Assembly: GCA_022360105.1 (NCBI GenBank)
Contig: JAKSDL010000906.1
Location: 1 to 7,090 of the forward strand
DNA: 7,090 nucleotides
Source: Pseudomonadota bacterium
GTDB taxonomy: Bacteria > SAR324 > XYD2-FULL-50-16 > JAHJRI01
Direction of reading: 5' to 3'
Made by a program: the position numbers and the translations under genes. This document shows, one piece after another, positions 1 through 6,284 of this stretch. Below the pieces are notes generated by a model. It was given only the letters and a program-made list of their open reading frames with translations, made no database searches and was not told where the DNA came from. Position 1 is the first letter of the stretch, and each line of letters opens with the position of its first letter.

Positions 1-959
1 ATGTAACCACCTACGGTGCAGGTGAATTTGTTTTCGGTGTGCATGACCAAATCACCGATCAACACTCGGTTTGGGTATGATTCGTCCAAAGGTCTCTCTG
101 CTATACCCGTGTGCCAGGTTAGTTTTAACGATGATCCTACTTTCAGTTTTCCTTCGCCAAGGGTTATAAAACTGACTGTTGGCGTCAGGGATTTTGATAA
201 ATTGTCCAGTTTTCCCACTTCATCACAGTTAACCATTTTGGTCGGGTATTCCTTGTTCTGCGTCGATTTGACCAGACCTTTTTCGATGTGCCAGCCAATA
301 TAACTTCTTTTTTCTTCGGTTTGCGTATAGTTCCTGTTCAACAGTTTTGGCTGTCTTATCTGGTATACGGCCCCGGGATTCTGGTATTCATAGTCGGCAA
401 TATGCTTTGTTTTTAACAACTCTTCCTTGGTTTTAAAGACCAGTGTTCCGGACTGGATAAAGACGATGGCGCCCATTTCCCTGGCCATTTGGGCGATCAG
501 ACCGAATCTTCTGCGATTTGACAGATTATAGGTCTGATGAGCCGGAAAATCGCCGCATTCGATTTTTAACCCTGGTGACAGGGCTTTGAGAATGGTCGGA
601 ACGGATTCTTTGAAGAAGATGCGAGTGTCCTTTTGGGACAAATAGTAAGCACTCCTTTCCATGCATTCCAGAACCAGAATATTGGCGTTGTTTACGTCCT
701 GCTTGATATCACAAATAATCGCCTTTATGATTTCGGCATCATCATCGGATGTGGAATCCATTAACCTGATCGACAATTCCTCCATTTCCCGCAGTTTGAC
801 GTCTTCCAGCAAGGTATTATGCGGATTCAAAAATCTGATAACCACAAACGGAGCCAAAGCGTTTACTGATCGGGTCAGCGTCAGTGACCTCAGAAGCTCC
901 AGGTTCAGGTCCTGATTGTTATACTGTATTTGCTGTACGTAAGTATTTTCGCTACTCAT
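1..959 (-). CDS. Tail hub protein, gpD/gp27/VgrG-like (3' end outside window)
   Basis: An uninterrupted minus-strand frame runs from ATG at 959-957 to the left edge, giving 319 codons with no stop. The C-terminus is therefore missing. The preceding in-frame stop is TAA at 995-993, so 959 is the first ATG; no Shine-Dalgarno precedes it because repeat DNA begins at the start codon. Residues 112-130 (FFKESVPTILKALSPGLKI) followed by NLSNRRRFGLIAQMAREMGA at 145-164 and a short strand pair (IVFIQSGTLVFKT, 165-177) match the pattern of phage late control protein D, T4 gp27 and VgrG hubs: a 'peptide bound early, loaded late' domain in which a polar residue is followed by F..IA...G and an edge strand. 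Such proteins form the trimeric hub joining tail tube, spike and baseplate. The function rests on pattern recognition, not on alignment. It is the last visible gene of the minus-strand tail arm. Confidence 0.72.
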   Translation of the reverse strand, partial: MSSENTYVQQIQYNNQDLNLELLRSLTLTRSVNALAPFVVIRFLNPHNTLLEDVKLREMEELSIRLMDSTSDDDAEIIKAIICDIKQDVNNANILVLECMERSAYYLSQKDTRIFFKESVPTILKALSPGLKIECGDFPAHQTYNLSNRRRFGLIAQMAREMGAIVFIQSGTLVFKTKEELLKTKHIADYEYQNPGAVYQIRQPKLLNRNYTQTEEKRSYIGWHIEKGLVKSTQNKEYPTKMVNCDEVGKLDNLSKSLTPTVSFITLGEGKLKVGSSLKLTWHTGIAERPLDESYPNRVLIGDLVMHTENKFTCTVGGY

Positions 960-1190
960 TTTACTAACCACAGAGACACAGAGGGCACAGAGTTATTTAA
1001 GTTTGGTTTTGCGTTTTTCTCTTTGCTCATCTTGCAGTTGGCTATCTTTTTTTTTCAGTTAGTTTTTTCACCTTATTTTACTAACCACAGAGACACAGAG
1101 GGCACAGAGTTTTTTAAGTTTGGTTTTGCGTTTTTCTCTTTGCTCATCTTGTAGTTGGCTACTTTTTCTTTTTAGTTAGCTTTTTTCACC
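958..1190. repeat. Tandem duplication of a CACAGAG hairpin element, two units of about 117 bp
   Basis: Unit 1 (958-1074) and unit 2 (1075 to about 1190) are nearly identical. The first 37 bases match exactly, and only two substitutions (at 995 and 1035 of unit 1) occur in the first 80 or so bases; a few differences and one indel accumulate in the T-rich tail. Each unit starts with ATTTTACTAA, then a 25-nt left arm made of three CACAGAG heptamers (968-992 and 1085-1109). A degraded inverted arm beginning CTCTTTG follows at 1019 and 1136. The left edge of unit 1 coincides with the start codon of the hub gene (957-959). The element fills almost the whole junction between the hub gene and its upstream neighbour. 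Confidence 0.9.
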
Positions 1191-1214
1191 ATTAAGACAC
1201 GAAGTTATCAATTG

Positions 1215-1239
1215 TTTTTTCTCTGTGTCTCTGTGGTTC
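1215..1239 (-). repeat. Inverted arm of the CACAGAG repeat family
   Basis: Positions 1221-1236 (CTCTGTGTCTCTGTGG) are the exact reverse complement of the first 16 bases of the left arms at 968 and 1085. The arm lies five bases beyond the stop codon of the gene at 1244-1915. Together with either left arm it could form a long-looped hairpin in the transcript between that gene and the hub gene. The intervening stretch 1191-1214 (ATTAAGACACGAAG and following) looks like part of a further, worn copy of the same kind of repeat. Confidence 0.85.
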
Positions 1240-1243
1240 ATAA

Positions 1244-1915
1244 CTAAGCTTTTCTCACGATCATTGGCATAAATACGATGTCTTCCACGATGGGTGTGAC
1301 CTGTTCCATCCAGATCATGGGAACTTTAACCTCCAAAGCTGCGCTGATAGCGTACACCTGGGTGATATTGTCCTTTTTGGGGGTAATATCCTTGAATTCG
1401 ATATGCCAGGGATTTTTTATGGTAGCAGGCATATTGAACTTAACTGCCCGATTCGCCATTTTATCGTGAAACAGCCGGTAGGGCACATTCAGAACCGGAT
1501 TGCTTGCCAGGTAATGGTGCAACGGCATGGCAACCTCATGCAGACTGGCTGAACCATGACCGATGACCGAAACATGATAAGTAAAGCAATAGTTGGTGTA
1601 GTCAATGTCGTAATGCCTGGTGTCTTCCGTATTGCTTAAAGAAAACCTGGATGATCCTGTTTCCTCACTATCGATTGAGAAATCCAATCCACGGAAAAAA
1701 GAAACCAGGGGAAGCTGAACACTATCAGGAACAGACCCGGCCAAGTGTTCCAAAAAGGCTTCCGGATCACCGTTCTCACCATAGTAGATTTTTTGCTCGG
1801 TGCTGCGAGTATTGAATTCCTGTAAACCAGCCAGCCGAGATTGCCAGGGACAATTACCGATGTGTTTACCCAAAGCCCGATCAACAGCTACCGGATTGCT
1901 GATTTCTACACTCAT
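1244..1915 (-). CDS. Tail terminator / sheath-stabiliser-like structural protein (tentative)
   Basis: This is a 223-aa protein starting at ATG 1915-1913 and ending at TAG 1246-1244. The start overlaps the upstream gene's stop as TGATG, and GGAG (minus strand, 1929-1926) sits ten bases ahead, which supports this start. The order of features recalls phage tail-completion or proximal sheath-stabiliser proteins: QLPLVSFFRG (67-76), then YTNYCFTYHVSVIGHG (106-121), a short helix (SLHEVAMPLHHYLASNP, 124-140), and a final beta-rich part ending in LEVKVPMIWM (194-203). In those families a conserved 'lP.vsv.R' stretch is followed by a strand describing a Yqi/v-type core and a helix. There is no signal peptide or membrane segment. 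The neighbouring hub and gp53-like genes fit a tail role. The family assignment is inference; a different minor tail protein is possible. Confidence 0.6.
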   Translation of the reverse strand: MSVEISNPVAVDRALGKHIGNCPWQSRLAGLQEFNTRSTEQKIYYGENGDPEAFLEHLAGSVPDSVQLPLVSFFRGLDFSIDSEETGSSRFSLSNTEDTRHYDIDYTNYCFTYHVSVIGHGSASLHEVAMPLHHYLASNPVLNVPYRLFHDKMANRAVKFNMPATIKNPWHIEFKDITPKKDNITQVYAISAALEVKVPMIWMEQVTPIVEDIVFMPMIVRKA

Positions 1916-1929
1916 CAGGTTAGGTCTCC
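1913..1929 (-). promoter_or_regulatory. TGATG stop-start overlap with internal Shine-Dalgarno
   Basis: On the minus strand TGATG (1917-1913) joins the TGA stop of the 190-aa gene to the ATG of the 223-aa gene. GGAG at 1929-1926 lies within the upstream coding sequence, ten bases before the ATG. This arrangement is typical of translational coupling and suggests that the two proteins are made in linked amounts. Confidence 0.65.
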
Positions 1930-2487
1930 GTGAAAATGGCTGAATGTATGAATCTGGTTAACAAACGCTGGTTTTCCAATGGATCGCTCATCGACCTTAA
2001 TCAAGCGAATAATTTGGGTTGCAGATTGATCCGGGTTGCTGAAAACCTGGAATTGAATGACGGCCTGCATGGGAACAACGCTGTCCTGGGCAATAAAATA
2101 AACATATCGATCTTGCTCGAACTCATTGATTTCATTATTTCGCACAACAGTAGATCTAATTTTTGGACTTCTTTCGGTGAAATTGAAGGTTTTATCCTGT
2201 TCAAAATCACTGCTACCCACAACTGCAAATCGACCATGGATTAAGGGGCGAACTTCAATCAATTTGATCACCCCTTGTAAGGAATAAACCAGGGGCATTC
2301 TTTCCGAGATTAAAGAGCCGACCACATCAGCCTCTTCAAAATCATCCTCATCCCGAATCACGTTAATGTTGTTAACGGCATCCGGGGTATACAGGTCCAC
2401 ATCACGCGCTAATGGTGTGTCGAACAAACGTGACTTGATTTGATCCAACTGATAGTGAGCTTTGTTTAATAAAACATCTAAAGTCAT
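1915..2487 (-). CDS. Phage tail-region protein of unknown function, 190 aa
   Basis: ATG at 2487-2485 opens a 190-codon frame that ends at TGA 1917-1915, sharing one base with the next gene's start. I do not recognise the family. The N-terminus (MTLDVLLNKAHYQLDQIKSRLF) looks helical. An acidic stretch (IRDEDDFEEADV, 44-55) follows, and the rest reads as alternating beta strands (LQGVIKLIEVRPLIHGRFAVVG; YVYFIAQDSVVPMQAVIQFQVF). There are no cysteines, signal peptide or membrane segment. Its place between the gp53-like gene and the terminator-like gene, and its coupling to the latter, suggest a minor tail or baseplate component. There is no Shine-Dalgarno; the 13 bases before ATG are AT-rich and directly follow a CACAGAG repeat arm. 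Confidence 0.75.
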   Translation of the reverse strand: MTLDVLLNKAHYQLDQIKSRLFDTPLARDVDLYTPDAVNNINVIRDEDDFEEADVVGSLISERMPLVYSLQGVIKLIEVRPLIHGRFAVVGSSDFEQDKTFNFTERSPKIRSTVVRNNEINEFEQDRYVYFIAQDSVVPMQAVIQFQVFSNPDQSATQIIRLIKVDERSIGKPAFVNQIHTFSHFHGDLT

Positions 2488-2500
2488 TTTTTAATTTTCA

Positions 2501-2517
2501 CCACAGAGAGCACAGAG
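2501..2517. repeat. Short CACAGAG repeat copy upstream of the 190-aa gene
   Basis: CCACAGAGAGCACAGAG holds two CACAGAG heptamers nine bases apart, equal to a left arm lacking the middle heptamer. It sits 13 bases upstream of the minus-strand start at 2487, in the orientation that reads CTCTGTG...CTGTGG into the gene. A weak inverted partner may exist at about 2549-2577 (GTTTTTGTGTTTAGTG), but it is too worn to be sure. Confidence 0.8.
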
Positions 2518-2607
2518 TCTGTATGTATTGGATTGGTGCCCTAATCTCGTTTTTGTGTTTAGTGTTAATGTTACGGTGACAAACTCACTAAAAATTCCAG
2601 TTAGAAG

Positions 2608-2910
2608 TTAATCAATAATGGTTTTTCCGGGTTGTTTCAGCTTCTCTCTTACCCAGGCCAGCGGTGGTATTTTGAATGTAGTTCCTGCCAATAGCCTTTC
2701 CATGGGATTGTCCTTCCTGGCGCAGATGGCAATAATCCACCAGGCATCCGTTGTGCCGTAGACCCGATAGGCTATTTTATACAAGTCGTACTCTTCATTA
2801 GGCTCTACGGTGTGTTCGATCCAGTCTTCCTTTGGATTCCTCAAAGCTTTGAAAAGCAACCCCTGGGTTAACGGACCACCAAAATTTTCCCTGTCCAGTC
2901 TGCGCGTCAT
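2608..2910 (-). CDS. LysM-like baseplate protein, gp53-type
   Basis: A 100-aa protein from ATG 2910-2908 to TAA 2610-2608. An in-frame TTG two codons earlier (2916-2914) is a possible but less likely start; neither has a Shine-Dalgarno. The central part carries HTVEPNEEYDLYKIAYRVYG, then TTDAWWIIAICARKDNP and LLAGTTFKIPPLAWV. This is the LysM-like pattern 'v..ge.l..IA.r.yG....WW.Ia..N...dp...l..Gt.l.iP' seen in T4 gp53-family baseplate wedge proteins and in small LysM-type tail proteins that sit near the tube in contractile tails. Here the usual N of the WW.IA..N motif is R or K (ARKD). It lacks a signal peptide, which argues against a secreted cell-wall-binding protein. It is the first gene of the minus-strand arm. 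Confidence 0.75.
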   Translation of the reverse strand: MTRRLDRENFGGPLTQGLLFKALRNPKEDWIEHTVEPNEEYDLYKIAYRVYGTTDAWWIIAICARKDNPMERLLAGTTFKIPPLAWVREKLKQPGKTIID

Positions 2911-3010
2911 ATTCAATTAATATTGGGTATACTTGTTATGCCCCTTAAATACTGCTTGTATCGTTTTTGTTTCTACCGATCGCTTTCGGAAAAAAGGTAT
3001 CAAACCTTAA

Positions 3011-3160
3011 ACAGGGACCTTAGATAAGGAAAAAGAAAAACGATTTGAACCGCTAAATTATATTGCAGAGTTGATCCAGATATTTGAACTAAAACTTGCT
3101 GAAAGACTATGTTCTGAGAAAAAAAACTTGTCAAGAGGAATAATAGAAGATTTTTGTTGA
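3011..3160 (+). pseudogene. Coding-like fragment without a start codon
   Basis: After a TAA at 3008-3010 a 49-codon frame stays open to TGA 3158-3160. It has no ATG or GTG. The translation is polar and helix-prone (FEPLNYIAELIQIFELKLAE, then LCSEKKNLSRGIIEDFC), with charged and hydrophobic residues spaced as in a real amphipathic helix. It could be the tail of a degraded gene or chance. I recognise no family. Confidence 0.2.
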
Positions 3161-3268
3161 AACCAAAGTTGGAGTAACTTCCCGGAAAAAGAAATTAATT
3201 ATTCAGAAGCTATAATACATTTTTTCATGTCTGATTTTCAAGAAGGCTTTCATCCGAAAACCCGTCTA

Positions 3269-3421
3269 TCAACCTTTTTGGCCCAAATTCACTTGCTCCA
3301 GGTAGTTTTCCAAAAATCGCATTGAGTCGATCAAATCGTTGCAAACCCGGATTGGTAAAGAATTGTAGAGAAATATATAATAAAAATTAAAGAAATTACT
3401 ACAATTGACATTTTTAGCAGA
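3269..3421 (-). pseudogene. Minus-strand coding-like fragment
   Basis: A minus-strand frame is open from 3421 (just after a TAA) to TGA 3271-3269, 50 codons. The only ATG is internal (3322-3320), leaving 17 residues. The C-terminal half reads NSLPIRVCNDLIDSMRFLEN followed by YLEQVNLGQKG, which has protein-like composition; the N-terminal half is low-complexity AT-rich translation. A second frame over the same bases is also open, so chance cannot be excluded. It is listed as a possible gene remnant. Confidence 0.18.
3361..3406. repeat. 8-bp inverted repeat flanking the promoter candidate
   Basis: AATTGTAG (3361-3368) is matched by its reverse complement CTACAATT (3399-3406) with a 30-base AT-rich gap. 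The right half overlaps the first two bases of the candidate -35 box. This could be an operator for a regulator or a coincidence in AT-rich DNA. Confidence 0.3.
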
Positions 3422-3432
3422 TTATATATTAT
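3405..3432 (+). promoter_or_regulatory. Sigma70-type promoter candidate for the head arm
   Basis: A perfect TTGACA at 3405-3410 is followed, after 16 bases, by TATTAT at 3427-3432 (one mismatch to TATAAT). It points toward the small frame at 3490 and the scaffold gene at 3903, so the leader before the scaffold would be about 460 bases. If the host is a Bacteroidota, its main sigma factor uses a different consensus and this match would mean less. Confidence 0.45.
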
Positions 3433-3489
3433 GTTTTGCTTCAATCGGTCTTAAATTTACTTTCTGTTTAAACCAGCCCTTAGAAATAT

Positions 3490-3738
3490 TTGTTTTCAGA
3501 GGAAATATCCGCTTTAAAATCTAAACAAGAAAAATTGGATATAATTTTATCTTTGTTAACTGCTTACAGTATTGATTTCATTGATTCTGTTAGATTTGTT
3601 TCCTCCAATTCCGTCATTCATCCCCATCTCTGCTTTATCCAGGCTATAAAAAAAAATCCATTTATAATTATCAAGTTAAATCATCGGTATAAACAGATTA
3701 ACCTTTTAAAACCTATTTCAGACCCTGGAAAAAAATAA
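3490..3738 (+). CDS. Doubtful small AT-rich protein, 82 aa
   Basis: The frame begins with TTG at 3490 shortly after an in-frame TAG (3481-3483) and ends at TAA 3736-3738. It has no ATG near the start and no Shine-Dalgarno. The translation starts with a charged helix (FSEEISALKSKQEKLDIILS) and ends lysine-rich. I recognise no family. It lies about 58 bases downstream of the promoter candidate, which is the main point in its favour. It may be a small phage gene, a decayed gene or chance. Confidence 0.25.
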   Translation: MFSEEISALKSKQEKLDIILSLLTAYSIDFIDSVRFVSSNSVIHPHLCFIQAIKKNPFIIIKLNHRYKQINLLKPISDPGKK

Positions 3739-3902
3739 AAAAATAAATTACTATCCTCAACCAAGTTCAGTCAGATGGTTATTTTTGCGGGCTCGGACGG
3801 ATGTTTGTTTTTTCAGGACCGATCGACATTGAAAAAGATAATCCTGCTGATTGTATGACAATAATTACGAACTAACTATTCTTCGCTTAGAACTCACCTT
3901 CA

Positions 3903-5282
3903 ATGAAGCAGAATCAGATTTCAGATCCGGCCGTATTTGAGTTATTTAGAATACAAAACCAGGTTGACATTCTCGATACAGACCAGGTGGTCTGGAACAG
4001 CTGTGACCTTCTGCAGCGAGCAATGGGATCTTTTCAACCGAATTTGCTGCAACCGGAAGTTCTGATTAAGCTGAGTGCCGAATCGCCTTTGATTCGGACC
4101 AGGATAGAGGAAATCGAAATTGAGGAACAGAGTGACTCAACTGCGCTGTTTGCCGAGATTCGGAATCTGGATAAACGGATTAGACAAACGCTTGCAAATC
4201 CCGACCTGGTCCGGCGAACTATAGCTATTGAACGAAGAACAGGCAGGTTACAGGCGGTGTTGATCGGAGCCGGAACATTTACCCGGGAAGCTGCCGTCAA
4301 GCTCTTGAATAAAGTATGTGATGAGAAAAACTTGAAAAAAAGATCCTTGTTTTTTGAGGTTTCCGTGCAAGGCAATTCCTCAATTCCAGCTACGGATGAC
4401 AATCCTGAAAGTGTTCGACGACTGCTTGATTCTGTTAAACTCTATCTGGAAAAACAGCTGAGCGGTGAATCCCGGTTTGTTGAACATCGAAGGTTTACAG
4501 AAACGCAGGTATCGGCAGGAGATTTTGATACCCCGGAAACATCTGCAGAATCAAACCTGAATCTCAGATCTATAGCGCTAAACAATGTTTACCCAATTCC
4601 TGAAGCAAGTACTTTTGCAGATCCCCTTGAAAAAAAGCAATCTTCCGTAGTGCTGCCTTCCAGGTTTAAACATAAACGAGAAGGGATTAAGAAAATAAGA
4701 TCGGAAAAACTCGCAGCTTCATCCGTTGATCCGGAAACCGGGGAAGTTAACTGGTTAGATACCGGACGGCAGATGAATTGGAAGCAACGTAAAATGATGG
4801 ATCGGACCATTATAGATCTTGCCGAGCAGATCGGCAAACTACCTAAAAAGCAAGGTACCATTACAAGAGAGATGACCATCTCTTTTTTAGCTTGTCTGAC
4901 CGAACTGCAATTGCAGTTCATGGAAGATTTCGTTGGCAGTCTGACACCGGGTTGGGGGTCGGAGTTTCAACCTCAACAAAATCAAGGTATTGAGCAGTCT
5001 GCAATTCTCGGGCAGACAGATAATCCGAAGGTTGCCCAAGGTGATTTATCAAAAACCGTTGTTTCGGTTGAACGAGAATCTGATCACTCCGAGTCGGATT
5101 TGTTAAAACAAACAAAAGTGAAGGAGATCGAATCAAAGCAGGTGGATTATGGTTTAGCCTCCGATTTAGAAGAGTTTAAGGGGATATCGGTTGAAGAAAT
5201 GGAGTTGCATCAAAAAATTCTGGAAACGCAAAAAGAGTTTAATGTGTCTTATGATCGTGCTGCCAGCATGGTTTTGAAATGA
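3903..5282 (+). CDS. Scaffold-like head assembly protein, 459 aa
   Basis: ATG at 3903 is the first start after an in-frame TAG (3888-3890); it has no Shine-Dalgarno. The gene ends at TGA 5280-5282, 18 bases before the capsid gene. The protein is highly charged and helix-rich: 65-115 is rich in E, R and K (IRTRIEEIEIEEQSDSTALF), 143-156 holds a short strand (KRSLFFEVSVQG), 255-345 is basic and helical (around WKQRKMMDRTIIDLAEQIGK), and 350-425 is Q/S/E-rich and probably disordered. The last 30 residues (EMELHQKILETQKEFNVSY, then DRAASMVLK) resemble the 'lH..al..a...gisY.eA...v' tail of Mu gpI-type protease/scaffold proteins. No protease motif of the gpI, S14 or S78 type is visible. Position directly before the capsid gene is classic for a scaffold. 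A portal-associated or other head protein is an alternative. Confidence 0.65.
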   Translation: MKQNQISDPAVFELFRIQNQVDILDTDQVVWNSCDLLQRAMGSFQPNLLQPEVLIKLSAESPLIRTRIEEIEIEEQSDSTALFAEIRNLDKRIRQTLANPDLVRRTIAIERRTGRLQAVLIGAGTFTREAAVKLLNKVCDEKNLKKRSLFFEVSVQGNSSIPATDDNPESVRRLLDSVKLYLEKQLSGESRFVEHRRFTETQVSAGDFDTPETSAESNLNLRSIALNNVYPIPEASTFADPLEKKQSSVVLPSRFKHKREGIKKIRSEKLAASSVDPETGEVNWLDTGRQMNWKQRKMMDRTIIDLAEQIGKLPKKQGTITREMTISFLACLTELQLQFMEDFVGSLTPGWGSEFQPQQNQGIEQSAILGQTDNPKVAQGDLSKTVVSVERESDHSESDLLKQTKVKEIESKQVDYGLASDLEEFKGISVEEMELHQKILETQKEFNVSYDRAASMVLK

Positions 5283-5286
5283 AATG

Positions 5287-5293
5287 GGTGGAG
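5287..5293 (+). promoter_or_regulatory. Strong Shine-Dalgarno of the capsid gene
   Basis: GGTGGAG at 5287-5293 ends seven bases before the ATG at 5301. It is the clearest ribosome binding site in the window, matching the expected high output of a major capsid gene. Confidence 0.75.
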
Positions 5294-5300
5294 TGCGAGT

Positions 5301-6230
5301 ATGCCTAATCTAAAGGATTTGCAATTAGGAAACAGTATTATTTTAACCAATATTGCCAGATCCTATTCAAATAGTGAGTTGATCGGGGAGAAGGTTTTTC
5401 CAACGGTGGAAGTGGAAAAAGAGAACGCGAAAATTCCTCAATGGGATAAATCCTCTTTCCGGGTGTTTAATACCCGCAGGGCCGTAAATTCGGATGGCAA
5501 TTACATACCTCCGGGCTCTGTAACTACTATTCCGGTAGATCTGCATGAAGAAGAATTGCGTTCTCTGATTGACACCAGGGAAAACGATTGTGCCGAGTTC
5601 GATATCCAGGCCCAAAGAACAAGAGAAGCCAGAGACGGTGTGTTGCTGTCTGCTGAAGTTCGTTGTGCCAACCTGGTTCAGGACCCGTCGCAATACCCGG
5701 ATTCCCATCAGGTGACATTAAGCAAAGCAGAGGACAAATTGTCGTCGGACAAATCTGATCCCAAGGGGCTGATAACGGACGGAAAAAGGGAAATTCGTTA
5801 CAAGATCGGAAAAATCCCCAATACCCTGGTCATGGGTTACAACGTATATTGTCGCTTAAAAGAACACCCCCAGTTAAAAAGCACCTTTAACCTTGGGAAC
5901 ATCAATCTTAATCGTTCGGTCACTGAGCAAGTGATGACGGAAGAGTTTGAGGTTGAACGGATAATGGTTGGAAACGCTGTTTGCGTAGATCCGGTGACAG
6001 ATAATTTTGTTGATATTTGGAATGATAATATTGCGCTGATCTATCAACCGGCATTACCTAACAAAAACGTGCCTGCCTTCGGTTATACCTTCCGTCTAAA
6101 AGGCTATCCCAGGGTCAAGAAATACTGGAGAGACGGCTCCAGAAAAATCATGGTGGTGGAGTACACCGATTTGTTGTCTCACCATATCATCGGCCCGGAA
6201 GCTGGTTATCTGATCGCGAGCCCTTTATAA
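5301..6230 (+). CDS. Major capsid protein (HK97-fold type)
   Basis: The 309-aa protein starts at ATG 5301 and ends at TAA 6228-6230. The layout matches a recurrent family of roughly 300-residue phage capsid proteins. An early segment has SNSELIGEKVFPTVEVEKE (23-41) and IPQWDKSSFRVFNTRRA (45-61). A helix rich in E and R follows (EEELRSLIDTRENDCAEFDI, 83-102), then REARDGVLLSAEVRCANLVQD (108-128), where the R.E...A.LV.D pattern recurs in that family. Next come GKREIRYKIGKIPNTLVMGY (161-180) with RLKEHPQL (185-192), EEFEVERIMVGNAV (214-227) and VDIWNDNIALIYQP (237-250), closing with FGYTFRLKGYP (260-270). It would form the icosahedral shell, assembled on the scaffold protein encoded just upstream. 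The protein appears intact, with no frameshift. Confidence 0.88.
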   Translation: MPNLKDLQLGNSIILTNIARSYSNSELIGEKVFPTVEVEKENAKIPQWDKSSFRVFNTRRAVNSDGNYIPPGSVTTIPVDLHEEELRSLIDTRENDCAEFDIQAQRTREARDGVLLSAEVRCANLVQDPSQYPDSHQVTLSKAEDKLSSDKSDPKGLITDGKREIRYKIGKIPNTLVMGYNVYCRLKEHPQLKSTFNLGNINLNRSVTEQVMTEEFEVERIMVGNAVCVDPVTDNFVDIWNDNIALIYQPALPNKNVPAFGYTFRLKGYPRVKKYWRDGSRKIMVVEYTDLLSHHIIGPEAGYLIASPL

Positions 6231-6284
6231 ACATGAAGTTTTAACCATGATTTTTTTTACGAGTACCTTTTGATTTTTAACTAA

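Larger units (their letters stand above)
2911..3902. other. Divergent AT-rich intergenic region between tail and head arms
   Basis: About 990 bp separate the start of the gp53-like gene (minus) from the start of the scaffold-like gene (plus). The sequence is visibly AT-richer than the flanking genes and contains no CACAGAG repeat. It includes a plus-strand promoter candidate (3405-3432) with an inverted repeat, and three short open stretches (3011-3160 plus, 3269-3421 minus, 3490-3738 plus) that are described separately. No tRNA, clear attachment site or strong terminator was recognised. Promoters for both divergent arms would be expected here. Confidence 0.7.

Noticed and set aside
16..303. 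Plus-strand 95-aa frame at the left edge
   Set aside because: It is antisense to the continuous 319-codon hub frame and shows no family resemblance.
661..915. Plus-strand 84-aa frame inside the hub gene
   Set aside because: It lies wholly opposite the much longer hub frame, which has family-like motifs; the plus-strand translation is serine-rich without recognisable features.
930..1154. Plus-strand 74-aa frame with two NHRDTEGTE repeats
   Set aside because: It is a translation of the tandem CACAGAG repeat and overlaps the hub gene on the other strand. The repeated peptide simply mirrors the DNA repeat.
958..1240. CRISPR array
   Set aside because: There are only two direct copies, the spacing sequence between them is itself duplicated, and there are no cas-like genes. 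It is a tandem duplication, not repeat-spacer architecture.
2001..2237. Minus-strand 78-aa frame within the 190-aa gene
   Set aside because: It is in another frame of the same strand, fully contained in the longer frame that overlaps its neighbour by TGATG.
3829..3859. Promoter immediately upstream of the scaffold gene (TTGAAA with TATGAC)
   Set aside because: The spacing is 19 bases and the -10 box is poor; the match at 3405-3432 is much better.
4034..4402. Minus-strand 122-aa frame opposite the scaffold-like gene
   Set aside because: It is a serine/arginine/isoleucine-rich shadow of a long plus-strand gene, with no motifs of its own.
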